Assembly (NCBI GenBank): GCA_036874045.1
Contig: CM072338.1
Coordinates: 21,722,501 to 21,786,500 of the forward strand
Origin: Cymodocea nodosa
Lineage: Eukaryota > Streptophyta > Magnoliopsida > Alismatales > Cymodoceaceae
DNA: 64,000 nucleotides
Reading direction: 5' to 3'
Every line of letters begins with the position of its first letter. Position 1 is the first letter of the stretch. Below, piece by piece: positions 1 through 12,774 of the stretch. The translations under genes were made by a program, and so were the position numbers. Under the pieces are notes generated by a model, which was not told where the DNA came from, ran no database searches, and was given only the letters and a program-made list of their open reading frames with translations.

Positions 1-2199
1 TAGAGCCTAACAAGATCTCCTACAAGTTTTTACTTCTTTAGATACTTTTGGTACATATCAAACCATTTAAGTGTTCATTGAGACTTACATGTTATCATCT
101 CTATAGATATTTTTGATGTTCATCAAAATATTTGAGTGTTTGAGGATAAAGAAAATAAAAAAAACTTTCTACTATTTTACATGTATCAATTTAGATAATA
201 GAATCGTACAAAGTATTATTATTTTTTTCCTGTAAATTGTTGAAGTACTACTTTCGTCTTTTATTCTTGTTGCCACAACAATTTCGTCCTTTAAACTTTT
301 ATAAATTATTATTCTAACTCTATGACTAACATCATATACTAGAATTATAACTTAAATTATTGTTGTTGTATTCCAACATATGGCCTCCACTCCACTTAAT
401 GAATGCACGTATTTAACACATGAAACGGACAATATTACAGTCGATGCCACAACTGGCCCAATAACAAATAATGATTAAGGATGATGTAAATACTAGAAGA
501 ATGACAACAAATGCCAAAAACAATATAAAATTAAAATTAATACCAAGTGACAGATATAATGTCAAAACGACAGAAAATGAGAGAAAAATGATACCACATG
601 AAATCACGTATCAATTATATTAAATCAAAACGATTATCATGAGTTCAGGCCGACAACCGCACCACACGGACATGCATGCCAATTGCCAAATAAACATCGA
701 AGGTTTGGTTACCAGAAACTGTTTATCTTATTGTTCGAATGAAATCTTAGAAACTATCAAACCTAAACCAGGAACAGAGTCAGACTCATATCAGACCTCA
801 TAAGTTGTATTGAATCCCACCCAAACAATGGAGACGATGGAGCTTCCAAGGCCCGGAAAGTCCGAAAACTTTCACCCCGCCATCTGCCAATGAGAAGAAA
901 AGTGAAGATACTATTACATGCACGTCACCTTAAAAGTATCGTCCTGTAGTAAGTTGCAACATGATCAAGTAGGTCATGATATGGGAAACCATCATTTGCC
1001 TCAAGCACCCATGGTTTTCTTGAATCAGTACTTGTCACTGGTGACTCTATTGGTCTTTGTAGAAAATGAATCCTTTTATATCCCCCAAATTGGTGGTGGC
1101 ACGGTTTGAAAAAAAATTAAATTCCACTTCTAGTGCCTTACACTAAGTAATACTTACCAAACCCGGTGTTTGCCCCCGGCTTTAATTTCTGTCCTGTAAG
1201 TTATAAACCTTGAAACCAACATTTGCAGTTCCTTCTCGTATTTACTGTAAATATAACGCCAAGAATATAATGCTTCCGTTTATTAAAAGTTCTACCAACT
1301 ACCCTTTACTTACATGTATTCAAAGTATGGAAAACCCGAAAAACTGAGACAGACAGTCAGTATTCCTTGACAAAAACATGTTAATTCATCACTCGTCTTT
1401 TGTTGTCATCACTTTATGAAGCACCTTGTGTTTTCCACTTTCTGTAGACGAATTCCTCCGTCCAACAGTGATTGATAAATAGACGGTTATTACTGTGCAA
1501 CTAAGTTTCTATTCATTTATAAATAAAGCATAAAATACTTCAGTCCTGATCATGAAGCAAGTGTCGACTTTCTATACCTGAGATTAGATTCGATAAGAAT
1601 GAGGGCCCTCTAGACCCTTCATTATTTCTCTTTTATGTGGGAAGATGAATGTAATTTATGTGGGAAACTAAAGATAGCAGAAATCAAAGGTTCTGTTTCA
1701 GATTGTGCAAAGTGCCAGTAAATAAGTCATAAGGGCTTTCATTGCCAACTGCTAGAATATTGCAAAATGATCTTAATCAAGACAGAGAGCCAAAAGTAGA
1801 TGCAAATGTCAGCCAAGTCAGTTAGACATAGAGTAACAGAAGCAAATGTAGATGTTAGTCGAGTCAGAGCTGGAGGATGGTTTTCAGTCCCACTTGTCAA
1901 CAACTTTATATGTAGTCACTACACATTGGGTTTGGATCTGCTTCAATTCATCATAGTTAAAGAGGTCCTATTCTTAAATCTAACTCTTAAATACACCTTG
2001 GATGGAGACTGGTGAGATTTTCAGTGGGTTATTTCCTGAAAAGCTAAAAAGGTTACTACAGTCAAATCAAGCCATGTATATGATAATCAACAGTCAAGAT
2101 TCATGTAATTGGACCATCTCCAATTTTGAAGAATCAAAGAGGATCTCAATTCCTACTCACTAGCAAACATCATTTTTAATTCAAAATCATGAAGCATTT
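1..2199. other. AT-rich spacer, nothing recognised
   Basis: Only short open frames without family motifs, codon bias or splice-linked continuation are present. I see no RNA gene or repeat that I can name. Confidence 0.5.
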
Positions 2200-2204
2200 A
2201 AACA

Positions 2205-2675
2205 TAGTTGTCACAGTCGAAGCCTAGGTACCCAGGCATTTTCTAGGCAACATCCAGGCACACCCAACATCATGTAGGACTTAACCAAAACTTCGTTGAA
2301 TCCGACGTAAGGTGCTTTTCAATTTAAGATGTAATACCATGTAAGGTTTTTTAATGTTTTCTAACAAAGATATTTTATTTTAGAGTCATTTAGACTTTGT
2401 ATACCTTATTTTATTATTGTATATTGACTTTTATCACAAGTTAATTTACAAGTTGTGACTTTTAGACACCATAGTGTTGTATTTGTTATTTAAGCGTTTT
2501 TATAAGCTGGTTTATACTATTTATTTATGTATTTTTTATTATTTGTATATATAAATGACTATAAAAATATATATTATGAAATAAAATATATACATTAAGA
2601 TGGCCACGTAGGCGGCCAGGTGCTCGAAGCATCCAAGGCCACCACTCAGGCACCTTAATAACCTTGCATTTAAGA
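2205..2675. mobile_element. candidate non-autonomous DNA element (MITE-like)
   Basis: The left end reads aaacatagttgtc and the right end, in reverse complement, reads aaatgcaaggttatt, which is an imperfect terminal inverted repeat. Just inside both ends are clusters of caggca and cctaggt-like words, with a very AT-rich centre carrying no coding potential. Subterminal repeats of this kind are common in hAT-like miniature elements. The boundaries are approximate and I could not find a clean target duplication, so this is a tentative call. Confidence 0.3.
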
Positions 2676-2859
2676 AGACTGACTCTTCAAACAAATCCTT
2701 TAGGAAACCAAAGGTTGCCAAATTTCATGCTCGCACCCAACACCCACGAATGTCAGGCAACCTAGACATTGTACCCTAAATGCTCACCGCCGTCTACTTT
2801 CCCGAGAATATCTACTGCATGGAATGAATTTTGTGAGTACTTGGGTTTGTTTGACGGTT

Positions 2860-3045
2860 GCGCCCTCATATTTGGGATACCCGGCTTTCGATTTCTTCCC
2901 TCGGTAGAGATGAGGCGTGTGCGTACCTGAATCGGACGAGGCGGCGGCGGCGGCGACGACGACGGAGGTATGGTCTGAGGGCGCATCTGAAGCATCAGGC
3001 AGGAGCGCCTGACGTATCGAATCGACCTGAGGTACTTGCCGTTGA
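2860..3045. other. GC-rich patch with GCG/GAC triplet repeat
   Basis: This is a GC-rich island in AT-rich DNA with a triplet microsatellite (GCG then GAC units, about 2939-2964). It gives an arginine-rich frame on plus and a serine/proline-rich frame on minus, both explained by the repeat. On minus, the proline-rich frame ends at a possible splice donor, so it could be a stray 5' exon, but I found no partner exon. Confidence 0.35.
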
Positions 3046-3059
3046 TTTAATTAATAGGT

Positions 3060-4870
3060 GGTCTGCAAAAATAATAGAAATTCTTTTTTATAATTTTTAT
3101 TATAACTATTCAAATTTACGAGTCTTATAATTTATAATTACAAAAAAATTTGTTTATAATTAAACAAATTATTATAATTGATTAAAATAATTGAAATTCT
3201 ACATTTAATTTTCATGTGAATAGTACTCTCTAAGTCTAATTTTTTGTAACGTTAATATTTTTATTTAAATTTTAACTTAATTTTTTCTCGCAAAAAAAGA
3301 ACAATTACAGTTGCCGTTCCATCAAATCCAAGTCAATGTTGGCTCATTATCGACAAGTTGCTTTCAGGAATTTGTAGTATAATTGTCATCACTTCACCGA
3401 TTAATAAATGTAATTTTCCAGGAGAAGATTAAAAAGGAATTTAATTAATCCTCCGAATAAGAGGCTTAAGATATTTGATCTTTAAATCAGACGAGTACAT
3501 TTAAAGTAAAGACAATGACTATAATTATTTCGATTTTTTTTATATTCTAGTGGCTGAAGAGTGATACTATAACTATCTTAGAAGAGGTGTATCAACAAAA
3601 AAGAATAATAATTTGTTTTACAATATAATACTACATGTATTTTTTAAAATTTATCATTCTTTTATTTTTACTTTTTGTGATGTAATATAGCTGTATTTAG
3701 TGAGTTTTTTAATGCTCATGGGAATACTTTGAAATAGTAAATAATTTTACATGATCAAATAATTTCTTGAAAATAATATTTTCAATAAATATGTAGAAAT
3801 TCATTTTCAATAATTTACATAATATTTTAAATTACATAATATGTTGCACAAATTATTACATTAGAACATAATATATTGAAAATAAGATATGAAGAGTTTT
3901 TCAACAATCTTTCGTTAAAAAAAAAAACTTCAAGAATAATTTTGTCTTTTCATATTCAAAAATTAATTAAGAACCTAAAGAACAACTCTAAAATTATTCC
4001 TTAAATTTCTAAATTCTCAACTATGACTGGAGCAGATCGAAATAACGGGAGCAAATGGAATAATGAAAAGCAGTCTGTTTATTAAACCTCCAACCATTCT
4101 CTATCTAAAATACAAATAAAATAAATTAAAGCGTTTAATAAACACACACAACGTTTAGAGTAAATGGTAGCACAAGTGTTTACACAGTAGATATTGTTTT
4201 ATTGTAATAAATATGTAAAATGTATTTAAATTGAAATCTTTAAAATCCTTTGGTGATCAATTTGTCATATTGATTATGTTAATATTTTTATTTAAAATTT
4301 GATATAATATATCTTTCCTTTTATGACTTTTGCTATTCAAAAAAATAAATAATAGACGAAATTCTTATTGTACATGTAACTTCCAAATTTAAATTATTAT
4401 CGTTAGATTGTAGTGACCTTATCCGTTATTCATAATAATTTAATTATCTATAAACAATAGTACCTGTAAGTTTTATTAAAGTTTGAATCTTTACAAATCT
4501 AAAACTCCATCAATTGCAGTTATTATATTTCTTATATTTTAGTAACAATAAACGACAAAAATACAGTGAAATACTCGTAGCAACAATTTTCTTATATATA
4601 TTTGTGTATTTTTCATCGAATGGTCATCTGTGTTGACAGTTAAATAATATTTTCTTAAATTATTAGGAAAATACAGAGAATTTGAACCTAAAAATATAAA
4701 TTCAGACAACTAACGTAATTGCTTAAAATTGTTTGACTTCTATTTTTTTATTTCTCTGTGTATTCGAATTTGGATGGAATCAAATTTATATTTGTAAATT
4801 CAAAAGAGAGATGCTTTGCCTTTTAATTATTTTGACTTCTCTTAAAATACAAAATTCAAATTCAAACATA
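3060..4870. other. AT-rich spacer, nothing recognised
   Basis: The DNA is extremely AT-rich with many homopolymer runs and no open frame of interest on either strand. Confidence 0.5.
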
Positions 4871-4879
4871 AACCACCAC

Positions 4880-5155
4880 TAAAGCAAAACCCTAATAAAA
4901 GACCTCTGCATGCCGTAGCCCGACCCGGACATTCGAGGGCGACGCCGCCACTTTCTCTTGCAGTCTAGCATCCGCCCACCACCTTCACTCCGCCACTTCC
5001 TCTTGTAGGGCCGAGATGCACTTGCCGGTGGAAGTGTAAATGCCGCACCATTCGGCGATCTGTTTTGGGGCCTTCCTGATTTCTCCGTTTCTCCATCCTT
5101 GACGCAGGTACCACAATTGCAACTTACATCTACCGAGCTTGAAGTTTGTTTCATC
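4880..5155. other. GC-rich patch, possible orphan 5' exon
   Basis: A GC-rich stretch follows the words aaaaccctaataaaag and ends with a plausible splice donor (gacgcag/gtacc, near 5105). That layout resembles a 5'-UTR exon on the plus strand. The minus frame of 91 codons has no recognisable motif. No downstream coding exon was found, so it may be a gene remnant. Confidence 0.25.
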
Positions 5156-5159
5156 TGAG

Positions 5160-6875
5160 TGAGTAGGATATGTTCAAAGAAAAATTCCTTTTTCTTATCT
5201 TCTTAGGGTTACGAAGCAAATTATGTTCAAGGATCACAGAATTTTTCCACTGTTATATTCTGTAGTGAATGTAAATCGAAGTTCGTCGGCAGCTCTTTTC
5301 TTTGGTAATGTACGTATGAACCTGTTGAGTAACACTTTTGGAAGAAATCAACTTCCGAAGTTATGACAAAAGATAGTTTTTTTTTTGAGTGTAGGGGGAG
5401 GTTGTGGAAATCAACTCTTCCAAAATTATTGTCCAGAAGCTTATTTTCTAAGGGGTGTTTTTGAAAAATGATAGAAACGATGTCATGTTTTCCTAACGGA
5501 AACACTTATTGGTAAATATTTAAGAGAGACATGTCCAAAAACAAGTATGAGGTTCTTAATACTCGGTTTCAGACTAGCCTCTCAAGATCGAGAAATGATC
5601 AGTGACAGATTGATATTTGAAGGATCAGGCTAGTTTCTCTAGGGGCACCTCTTGTGGTAATCGAGACGATTATGTCATTAGATGTTTATAAGTATATAGT
5701 GAAATTTTTATTTCAATCAGATAAATAGAAGTCCTTGATCTAAAGGTTTACAAACTCACCAATTTTGTTAAATCTCAGTCATTGATTTTGCAATCAAAGT
5801 ATCTTAACGAACATAACTCAAAATAAGTTAAAATATTAATACAGTTGTTTATTATTTTTTTAGATTAACTAATTGCACAATTAATTTTTTTTAAAATAAT
5901 AATAATAAAATAATAGGTGCATTTAGAGAAGTTCTCTAGAGACACTTTTGTATTAATGATACACAAATGTTGATTTTGACACCTAAGTTAATATTTCTAA
6001 ATTTTGGAAAGTTTCTCTGAATCTATTCTAGTGGGATTTAAGCCTTGTATTGGTGTAATGATACGTTACATGCCATGTTCTGTTGGAGCACCAAAAATTT
6101 CATAGTCTATTCTTGATGCTTTGGTTTATAGACTATACGAGCATGGTGCTATAGTAAAAATTTTGGTCATGACACGTCATTTCGGCATGTTCCTTCTTGT
6201 GCCTGCATGTATTGACTTCTTGACTGGAAATGACATTAAGGTCTTACTTTGCTTGGAACCATAGTGGTAGTCGCCATCGCTTGCTTTTGTGAAGGGGAGG
6301 ACAAAAGAGGACACATCGCCGGGAAGGTTTGATGGGGATTGGAATCGGGCAGTGAGGGATGATTAGCCCAAGGCGAAAGCAATGGAAACGTGGGGTGGGC
6401 GGTGATTGCAATGGGTTGTGCTTGCGTCATAACAGTCGGTACTTTGTACGGCTTAGCCTAAGACGAACAGTGATCGGGCTAAGAAAGAAATGGGCCATGC
6501 TGACCTGACATGGTCCATTAACATGTCACGATAGAGGGGGGAATATGGCTAACGTCGCTTAGGAGAGGATGCAACACAACCTTGTTTGAATTGAGCTCCA
6601 CTTCCATTCCCAAAATGGTTGACACCTTTGTATGGTTTCAATTTTATCAGATGTCTTTAAGAAGACAAACAATGGTTGACATCTTCATAAAAGTATTTAT
6701 GTTGCAACATGAATCAAGTATCTTTCCTTCATCGATGGTGTATGACTTTGTAAAGTTTGAAAAACATGGTGAATAGCTTATGGTATTGAGAGGATATAAG
6801 TAACATGTGATTCTGGGACAGAGTTGGTATTGCAACTTTCGCTTTTAGGACAGAACTACTTGGTATCGTTTCTTA
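5160..6875. other. spacer, no gene recognised
   Basis: Mostly AT-rich, with a GC-richer block near 6240-6560. The open frames there are short, proline- or serine-rich and lack family motifs. Confidence 0.45.
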
Positions 6876-6879
6876 TTTG

Positions 6880-7190
6880 TTTTTTTTTTTGAGTTATTTG
6901 GAATAATAGAAATAATGCTATTTTTAGTGGTTTTTTTTCTGTATATCATCTCGATATTCAATATTATCATTGATTTTGCTTCCTTTCCATTAGATAACCT
7001 ATTCACTGGTATTGAAAAAAAAAATTGTCTGAAGTGTAACTACATGGATTGCCAGGCATAGTGCCTCTCCTAATCCTCCTGCATCTGCGATAAAGACTAC
7101 TAATTCTACTATCATCATTCTTGCTGATGATGTTATTGTAATTCGTAGAAACTGGGTTAACATTATTGATTAGGAGCATAATGATGGGAA
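6880..7190 (+). mobile_element. decayed LINE fragment (RNase H-like region)
   Basis: A plus-strand frame near 6890-6935 reads VIWNNRNNAIFSG, which resembles the tryptophan/asparagine-rich segment between the zinc-binding and RNase H regions of plant LINE ORF2 proteins. Downstream frames are broken by stops and poly-T/poly-A runs. The match is short, so this is a weak call. Confidence 0.35.
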
Positions 7191-7199
7191 TTAATAGCC

Positions 7200-7784
7200 C
7201 TATGGGTTAAAACTGTTTTGCTTCTTTCTATTTTGTACCTCTTCGGACTTCTCTTTTTATAAACTTTTCGCTTAAATGTAGTTATACAATTGGGATGATT
7301 TTAATGCTATTATCTCTCAACTTTGCAAAAAAAAATCCTGCTTCTGGTTCTGTCATTTATGTTAAAGAATGTTTTTTTCCTGGTTTTAAATTCTTAATTA
7401 GATTATAATTTTTTGAGTTTTCTTAGTTATAAGCTTTGGTTATAAGAAGTGAAGTTCTTTGAGATATGTTACTTAACTGACTAATTAAGAGTTTAAATGG
7501 TAAATTGTTTTATTATATAATATAACAATTAATTTATTTTTAATTACCAAACATTATAGCTTGAGCACATTGTAAATTTGTTTACATAAAATAAAGTATG
7601 ATCGTAAATAGCATTCAGGAGCAGTAGTATTCTCTAGTATCAGCAGACGATACACTTGAATACGGATGACAAACAGCATATTACTGGTTACCAAGAAAAA
7701 CAGAAAATCGGAATATAATATAGATTAATCTAAGAACAATTCCTAGTGCAGACCTTTTGTTGATGGATCTGTGAAAGCCTTAAT
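7200..7784. other. 3' flank of the membrane-protein gene
   Basis: AT-rich DNA that includes the 3' flank of the minus-strand gene ending at 7785. Nothing else was recognised. Confidence 0.5.
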
Positions 7785-8684
7785 TCAGACCTTGAAATCA
7801 TCAGATGGATCAGGCAACAACAATTCTTCCACTCTTGGATGAAGAAAACAAAGTCCCAACGCCTTCTTCACCGCACAACCAATCCTGATCACTCCAATGG
7901 CCATCAGCAGCATTCCAACCAGCCTGCACACACACCCATGCCACCCGTCAACCACCACTCCAGCCATGCTTCCCAGCCGCTCCACCTCCCTTCGAAGCAT
8001 GACTACCCAGACCACCCCGAGTGCCACGCCGAGCACCACTCTCTTCGCGGCCGTCTCCTCCTCCTCCATGGTTGTCGTCCCGTATACGGTGTCGTCGACC
8101 ACCCGACGAGCGAAAGCTTTGGACCAGAACATCGTGGTCTCGTACACGCCGACGAAGAAGACAACGCCTTTGATCCAGTCGCCGTCGTCGTCGTAAGTAC
8201 TTCTGTCGAGCTGCATTGGTGTAACAAATCCAGCTGCGATCGTTGTCTCGATGCCAAGGCCGACGGCCACCTCGGAGATGCTCACGACGGCCCAAGCGAG
8301 ATGGAGGTTGGGCTTGAGGGTGCGACATGTACTGGATGATGAGTAAAGGAGGGTGGAGAGGCAAACGAAGGGGACAAGAACGTGGGGTATCAGTAAGGTG
8401 ACGAAGAGGAGGGTGGAGAAGAGATGAGACGAGGAGGCAGGGAAGTCAAGGAGTTGCGGCACCAACGACAACTGTGCGAGGAGGAGGAGGGAGAGGGGGA
8501 GGAGGAGGGTGACGAGGACGAGGCTGACAGTGTGGAAGGAATGCATGAGGGCGAGGCTGAGAGTGTGGGGGCACCTGAAGATGGCGGTTCCGGCGGTGCC
8601 TGCAGATGCGTCAGCTGCTGCTCCTTCTCCAATGCTGTTCCTAATCTCATCCCGGATTTTGGTGTGCCGGCTGTTGCCTCCCAT
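7785..8684 (-). CDS. multi-pass membrane protein of unknown function
   Basis: A single uninterrupted frame of 299 residues starts at ATG 8684 and ends with TGA at 7785. The composition is GC-rich with strong third-position GC. Hydrophobic stretches lie at about residues 42-72, 86-114, 129-155, 171-189, 214-230 and 252-270, so four to six membrane spans are likely. A short acidic, threonine-rich loop (about 201-211) lies between the fourth and fifth. The N-terminal 30 residues are polar and alanine/glycine-rich and do not look like a signal peptide. I do not recognise the family; the layout is like small plant-specific transmembrane proteins of unknown role. Several overlapping open frames on both strands are by-products of its GC-rich codons. 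Upstream DNA (8690-9000) would hold the promoter. Confidence 0.7.
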   Translation of the reverse strand: MGGNSRHTKIRDEIRNSIGEGAAADASAGTAGTAIFRCPHTLSLALMHSFHTVSLVLVTLLLPLSLLLLAQLSLVPQLLDFPASSSHLFSTLLFVTLLIPHVLVPFVCLSTLLYSSSSTCRTLKPNLHLAWAVVSISEVAVGLGIETTIAAGFVTPMQLDRSTYDDDGDWIKGVVFFVGVYETTMFWSKAFARRVVDDTVYGTTTMEEEETAAKRVVLGVALGVVWVVMLRREVERLGSMAGVVVDGWHGCVCRLVGMLLMAIGVIRIGCAVKKALGLCFLHPRVEELLLPDPSDDFKV

Positions 8685-8699
8685 CTTTAATTAGGTTGG

Positions 8700-11600
8700 G
8701 CCTGTGATTTGTTTGGTTTTGTGTTGCTCTGCATGGAATGGAATGGATTTTTTTTCTTTTTAAGCGAACGGTAGAAGAGGATTGAGTTCCCATGACGTTG
8801 AGGTGGTGAGCACGATTTTTCATGGTTGGGGCAGGAAGTTGACGTGCGCGTTGCAACCGTTGACATGGGAAAATTTTTCACCGTCGGTTGTGTTTGCTTA
8901 TGTTGAATTATTAAATAAACTATAGCTTCCGCACTAGTTTTCTGTGACAATCCGTCATATATGGTTGTGCTTTTGCGGGAATTTAAATTTAATACGTCTT
9001 ATTCTCTATAATATTGTAGATTATCGGTTGTATTATTTCGCTGTTAGTAAACCGACGACATTTTTAATTTTCTGTTGTACGTGATGGAATTCTGAAAAAT
9101 CGGTAATTTAAAGCAGACAAAGTTGATTGTCTGCTTCCTACTACTTGAGTGTCAACTACCTATACTTGTAAATAAATCCAAAAGTTGGCTCGAATTTGTG
9201 TTCATTTTAACTCGAAAATATTTGAATCTGATGTTCATCGGATTAAATGTAGATTTTGAGCTTCATGCCCAAAAGTATTCAAAATGGATTTCGGTTATAC
9301 GTGATATGTATTGATCAAAAGATTCAAGTTGAATGCCTGATGTCAAATTATATAATCATATAAATATCGGGATGGCAGGTTACATGAATCTTTTTTAAAA
9401 AACAAAATATCGACCAGCAGAGGATAATATAGTATGGGGAAGAAGTATTGTGTTTAATTCTAGGTAAAAACATATCATGGTGGCTCTCCTTCCTTTTTTT
9501 TCGCAGGTTCCATACATGTGATTATTTCTTTATCTTTTTTAAAAAAAAGTTTCTGGTAAAAACAATATTATCATAAAAAAAAAACTCTGAAATCAAGATC
9601 ACTACTGCAGTCAAAAATGCACACTTATGGTCGTCCCTATAAAATTACGAGTGATTCGGGAATTTCCTTCTATAAATCAGATTTATTTTTTAATAAATAC
9701 CCTAGCCTGGCAGGCCCATTTTGGGAGGCGGGCCCATATGTAAAAAAGCCCAACCGACCGAAACTTTTTGGTTGTTTATTTTTTTAGTGCAAACATATTA
9801 TTTATATGCCAGTTTATTTTTATACACTGATTTAAAAATGATGTAGTTTAAGCTAAAATTTTTAATAGGAAAAATGAAATTCTCTAATTTTTTGAAAAAT
9901 TTATTTTATTTTTATATATTAGATTAAAATAATCTTTATCAAATCAATTTTAATTTTCTTACGCACGTAACCATTGACTTTCGAACCAACGTTATGAGGC
10001 AGCGAGAAGACGTTCTTGTCTTCTGAATATATTTTTTTTTTGTGTCAAACCAATTTTAATTAACATCTCCCGAAAGGAAATGCTCTCGAGTAATTTTTGT
10101 GTCGATGGCAGCTTTGATCTTGCGTTTGAAATAGAAATATCATCCTAGGGTTATTGCTACGTTGACAATCACGATTAATATCAACGATGTGACGTCATCG
10201 AGAATCCAAGTAATCGAATTACGTGAGAACCATGTAACTTCATGTTTTTCAAAATATTAGTAATTAATCAGAAATATATATTTATATAATGGTATGTTGA
10301 CATGTTGTCCTGTAGTGCCAACAAAAGGTAAAGCACGTTATCCTGTACAACATACCACCCAATCAATAATCAATCACAAAGTGTTTTTTTTTTTTTTTTT
10401 TTTTTAAAATGTATTTAAGCACATGTTGCTACTATTGTCGGAGATTCAAGATATATTTGCACTGGACGAAAAGTTAAAAAAAAGAAAATCAGAAAAGTTA
10501 AAAAAATATAGAAAATTAAGAAAAAAATAATTTGTGGAAAGTTAGAAATTTAAAATAAAATGAATTATAAAATTTAATTTTTAATATAAAATTTAATATT
10601 AACATCAGTTACAAATATTAAATATTAATGTTAAGAAAAATGCATAAATTAATGTTAATTTTATTTATTAAAAACTACGTTACTTTTTGAACATTTTGTA
10701 AGAATTTTCAAATAAGGGAAGAGCAAAAGTTTGAAAAATCTTAATATTTATATACAAATAGTTTAAAATTACTTTTCAAACTTTTAATCGTATACAAACA
10801 CCCATATTTAGTTTCCAAATTTTCTTTTTGAACTTTGGAGACGACAGAAGATTTAATTTTTTGGGTTTTTTCAGAAATCATCTTTTAGCTGCAATCTACC
10901 TTTTTAAGTTGAAAAAAAAACACACTGAAAGAGTTAGCATTAGTCAAAAAAAACCTTATAAAGGGTGACGAGGATTGGTAAAAGAATTATTTCAAAATAA
11001 TAAAAAATGTTTGGTGGTTTAAAAACCATCAAACAAATGTTTAAAAATGAGACAAATCTTTAATTAAGGCCTTATTTTTTTATTATTTAAAAATGAGTAT
11101 TATTTCTCCTTACGGTAAATGTTGGGACATAATTATTTTTCATATTTGAAGGTGTACTCATTGACTTTGAAGATATTTTCTGTGATATCGTGGCGTACCG
11201 TCAAAGTAATAGATAAGCAAAAAGTAATGATTCATAAATTGATTAGCACACAGTTTTTTATTTCAAGTATTTTATTATCAAAAATTACATTTCATCTTGA
11301 AATTTTCAAGAGTAATGCTGACTTTTGATATTTTTTACAGGTCTTTTGAAAGCTACATTGCTGTTTACATCCAAGCAATATTTAGAACAACGATAAGTTA
11401 AGGCTTTTAAGCGTTTTAAAGAAAAGGAAGCATACGATTTTTTAAGTCTAGTATTCACATTTTCAACAACATAAAAATGAAAAATAATTGTAATAATTTA
11501 GTTGATAAGAAGCAATTATATATGCTCGCAAGTCCTAATAATGCAAGTTTGAATCTCAACGAACGTAGAAATCATCATCAGTATAAATAAAAACAATACA

Positions 11601-12130
11601 CAAGAAAATTAAATTCTCACCATAAATTGTGGTCCCAGAAGGAAATTCCAGACTGAACGCTAGAATGAGAGAGTGAAAATAAATAAATAAAACCTATGAT
11701 CAACTGATGACCCATTGTTTGTTGTAATGCCCTCTCATTCTCTCTCTCTCTCAGACAATTTGGTTATACATAGATGCCCATGCGATTTTTTTTTTTCCTT
11801 CCCCCTTACGATATATTTACTTATATTTTCAAAAAATAAAAATAATTAGTCTATGATACGATCTACCATGTATTAAAAATTGAATCCGATCTGGAATCTA
11901 TTCCTTAATATTTCCAAATTAGAAAATGAAGGGTTAAAATTGAGCAGAAATTAATCAACAACACCTTGAAACGGAAGATCGATATTTTGCTTAATTGAAA
12001 TAAAATTTTTAAAGCATCGTTCGATGGTATAATGAATGAAAAAACCAAGTTGAGGCATGTGAAACGTGGACTTTTTCCTTTTCGTTTCAAAATTAAGTAT
12101 TGGAATCTTTTTATTTTTTTCATTAAAATC
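8700..12130. other. AT-rich intergenic region
   Basis: No coding region was recognised. It contains poly-T and poly-A tracts (for example near 10383-10405), a short CT microsatellite (about 11731-11752) and a pair of GGCCCA words near 9713-9736 listed separately. Confidence 0.5.
9713..9736. promoter_or_regulatory. paired GGCCCA (site II-like) words
   Basis: GGCCCA occurs at 9713-9718 and 9731-9736. In reverse complement this is TGGGCC, the site II type motif bound by TCP factors and enriched upstream of plant housekeeping, ribosomal and mitochondrial genes. The nearest recognised start (8684, minus) is about 1 kb away, so a promoter role is only a guess. Confidence 0.2.
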
Positions 12131-12774
12131 GTGGACCACTTGCAATAATAGAGGGGCGGCGACGTCAGTCAGTTTCTGGCTCTGGGACTAAATCAACTCG
12201 AACCGATCAATGTTTTTTTTTTTTTTCTTGTGGGAACATGCGAATCGCAAGACGTCTTTATCCACCCCAAATTTCCACCGTTCACAAACATCTCATTCAG
12301 CAGGCGCGATCCAATTCCGATGAACCGAGGAATTTTAATTATCGATCCCATGCATGAATCTCACTTGCCTTTAGAAATAAAGGTCAAAAAAAGAGTTTGT
12401 CTCGTACGACGTTCCATTAGCGTAGGAGGGATGGGCTGGTTTGGCCTTTGCAGGTTGCGGGCTTTCTCAACTGCCCCGGGGATTCCGTAGCTTTCCACAC
12501 CATTTAACGCGTGAAAGGGAAGTGAGAAGGCAACTTGGCTGCGTATCGATCGTCTCCCGCCCTCATCCACGCACACATCAACGTCGTCCAACGCACCCAT
12601 CCAACTTCCCGGCCAGCCCTCCAACATCATCGCTTGTCCTCTCGCTCCTTCAATTCTCGCACATTGCCTATGATTGGTGCTGGTGCGCGATCTAGTGAAG
12701 GAAGAAGACCAACCACCAGCACTACCAGCAGAAGGAGGAGGAGGTGAAAAGGGTATAGAAGCTAACTGAGCACG

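Noticed and set aside
2858..3130. Arginine-rich plus frame
   Set aside because: Created by the GCG/GAC triplet repeat; no conserved domain.
7839..8690. Several long open frames on both strands within the membrane-protein gene
   Set aside because: They are by-products of GC-rich codon use; only the 299-codon minus frame has a coherent hydrophobic pattern and a matching start and stop.
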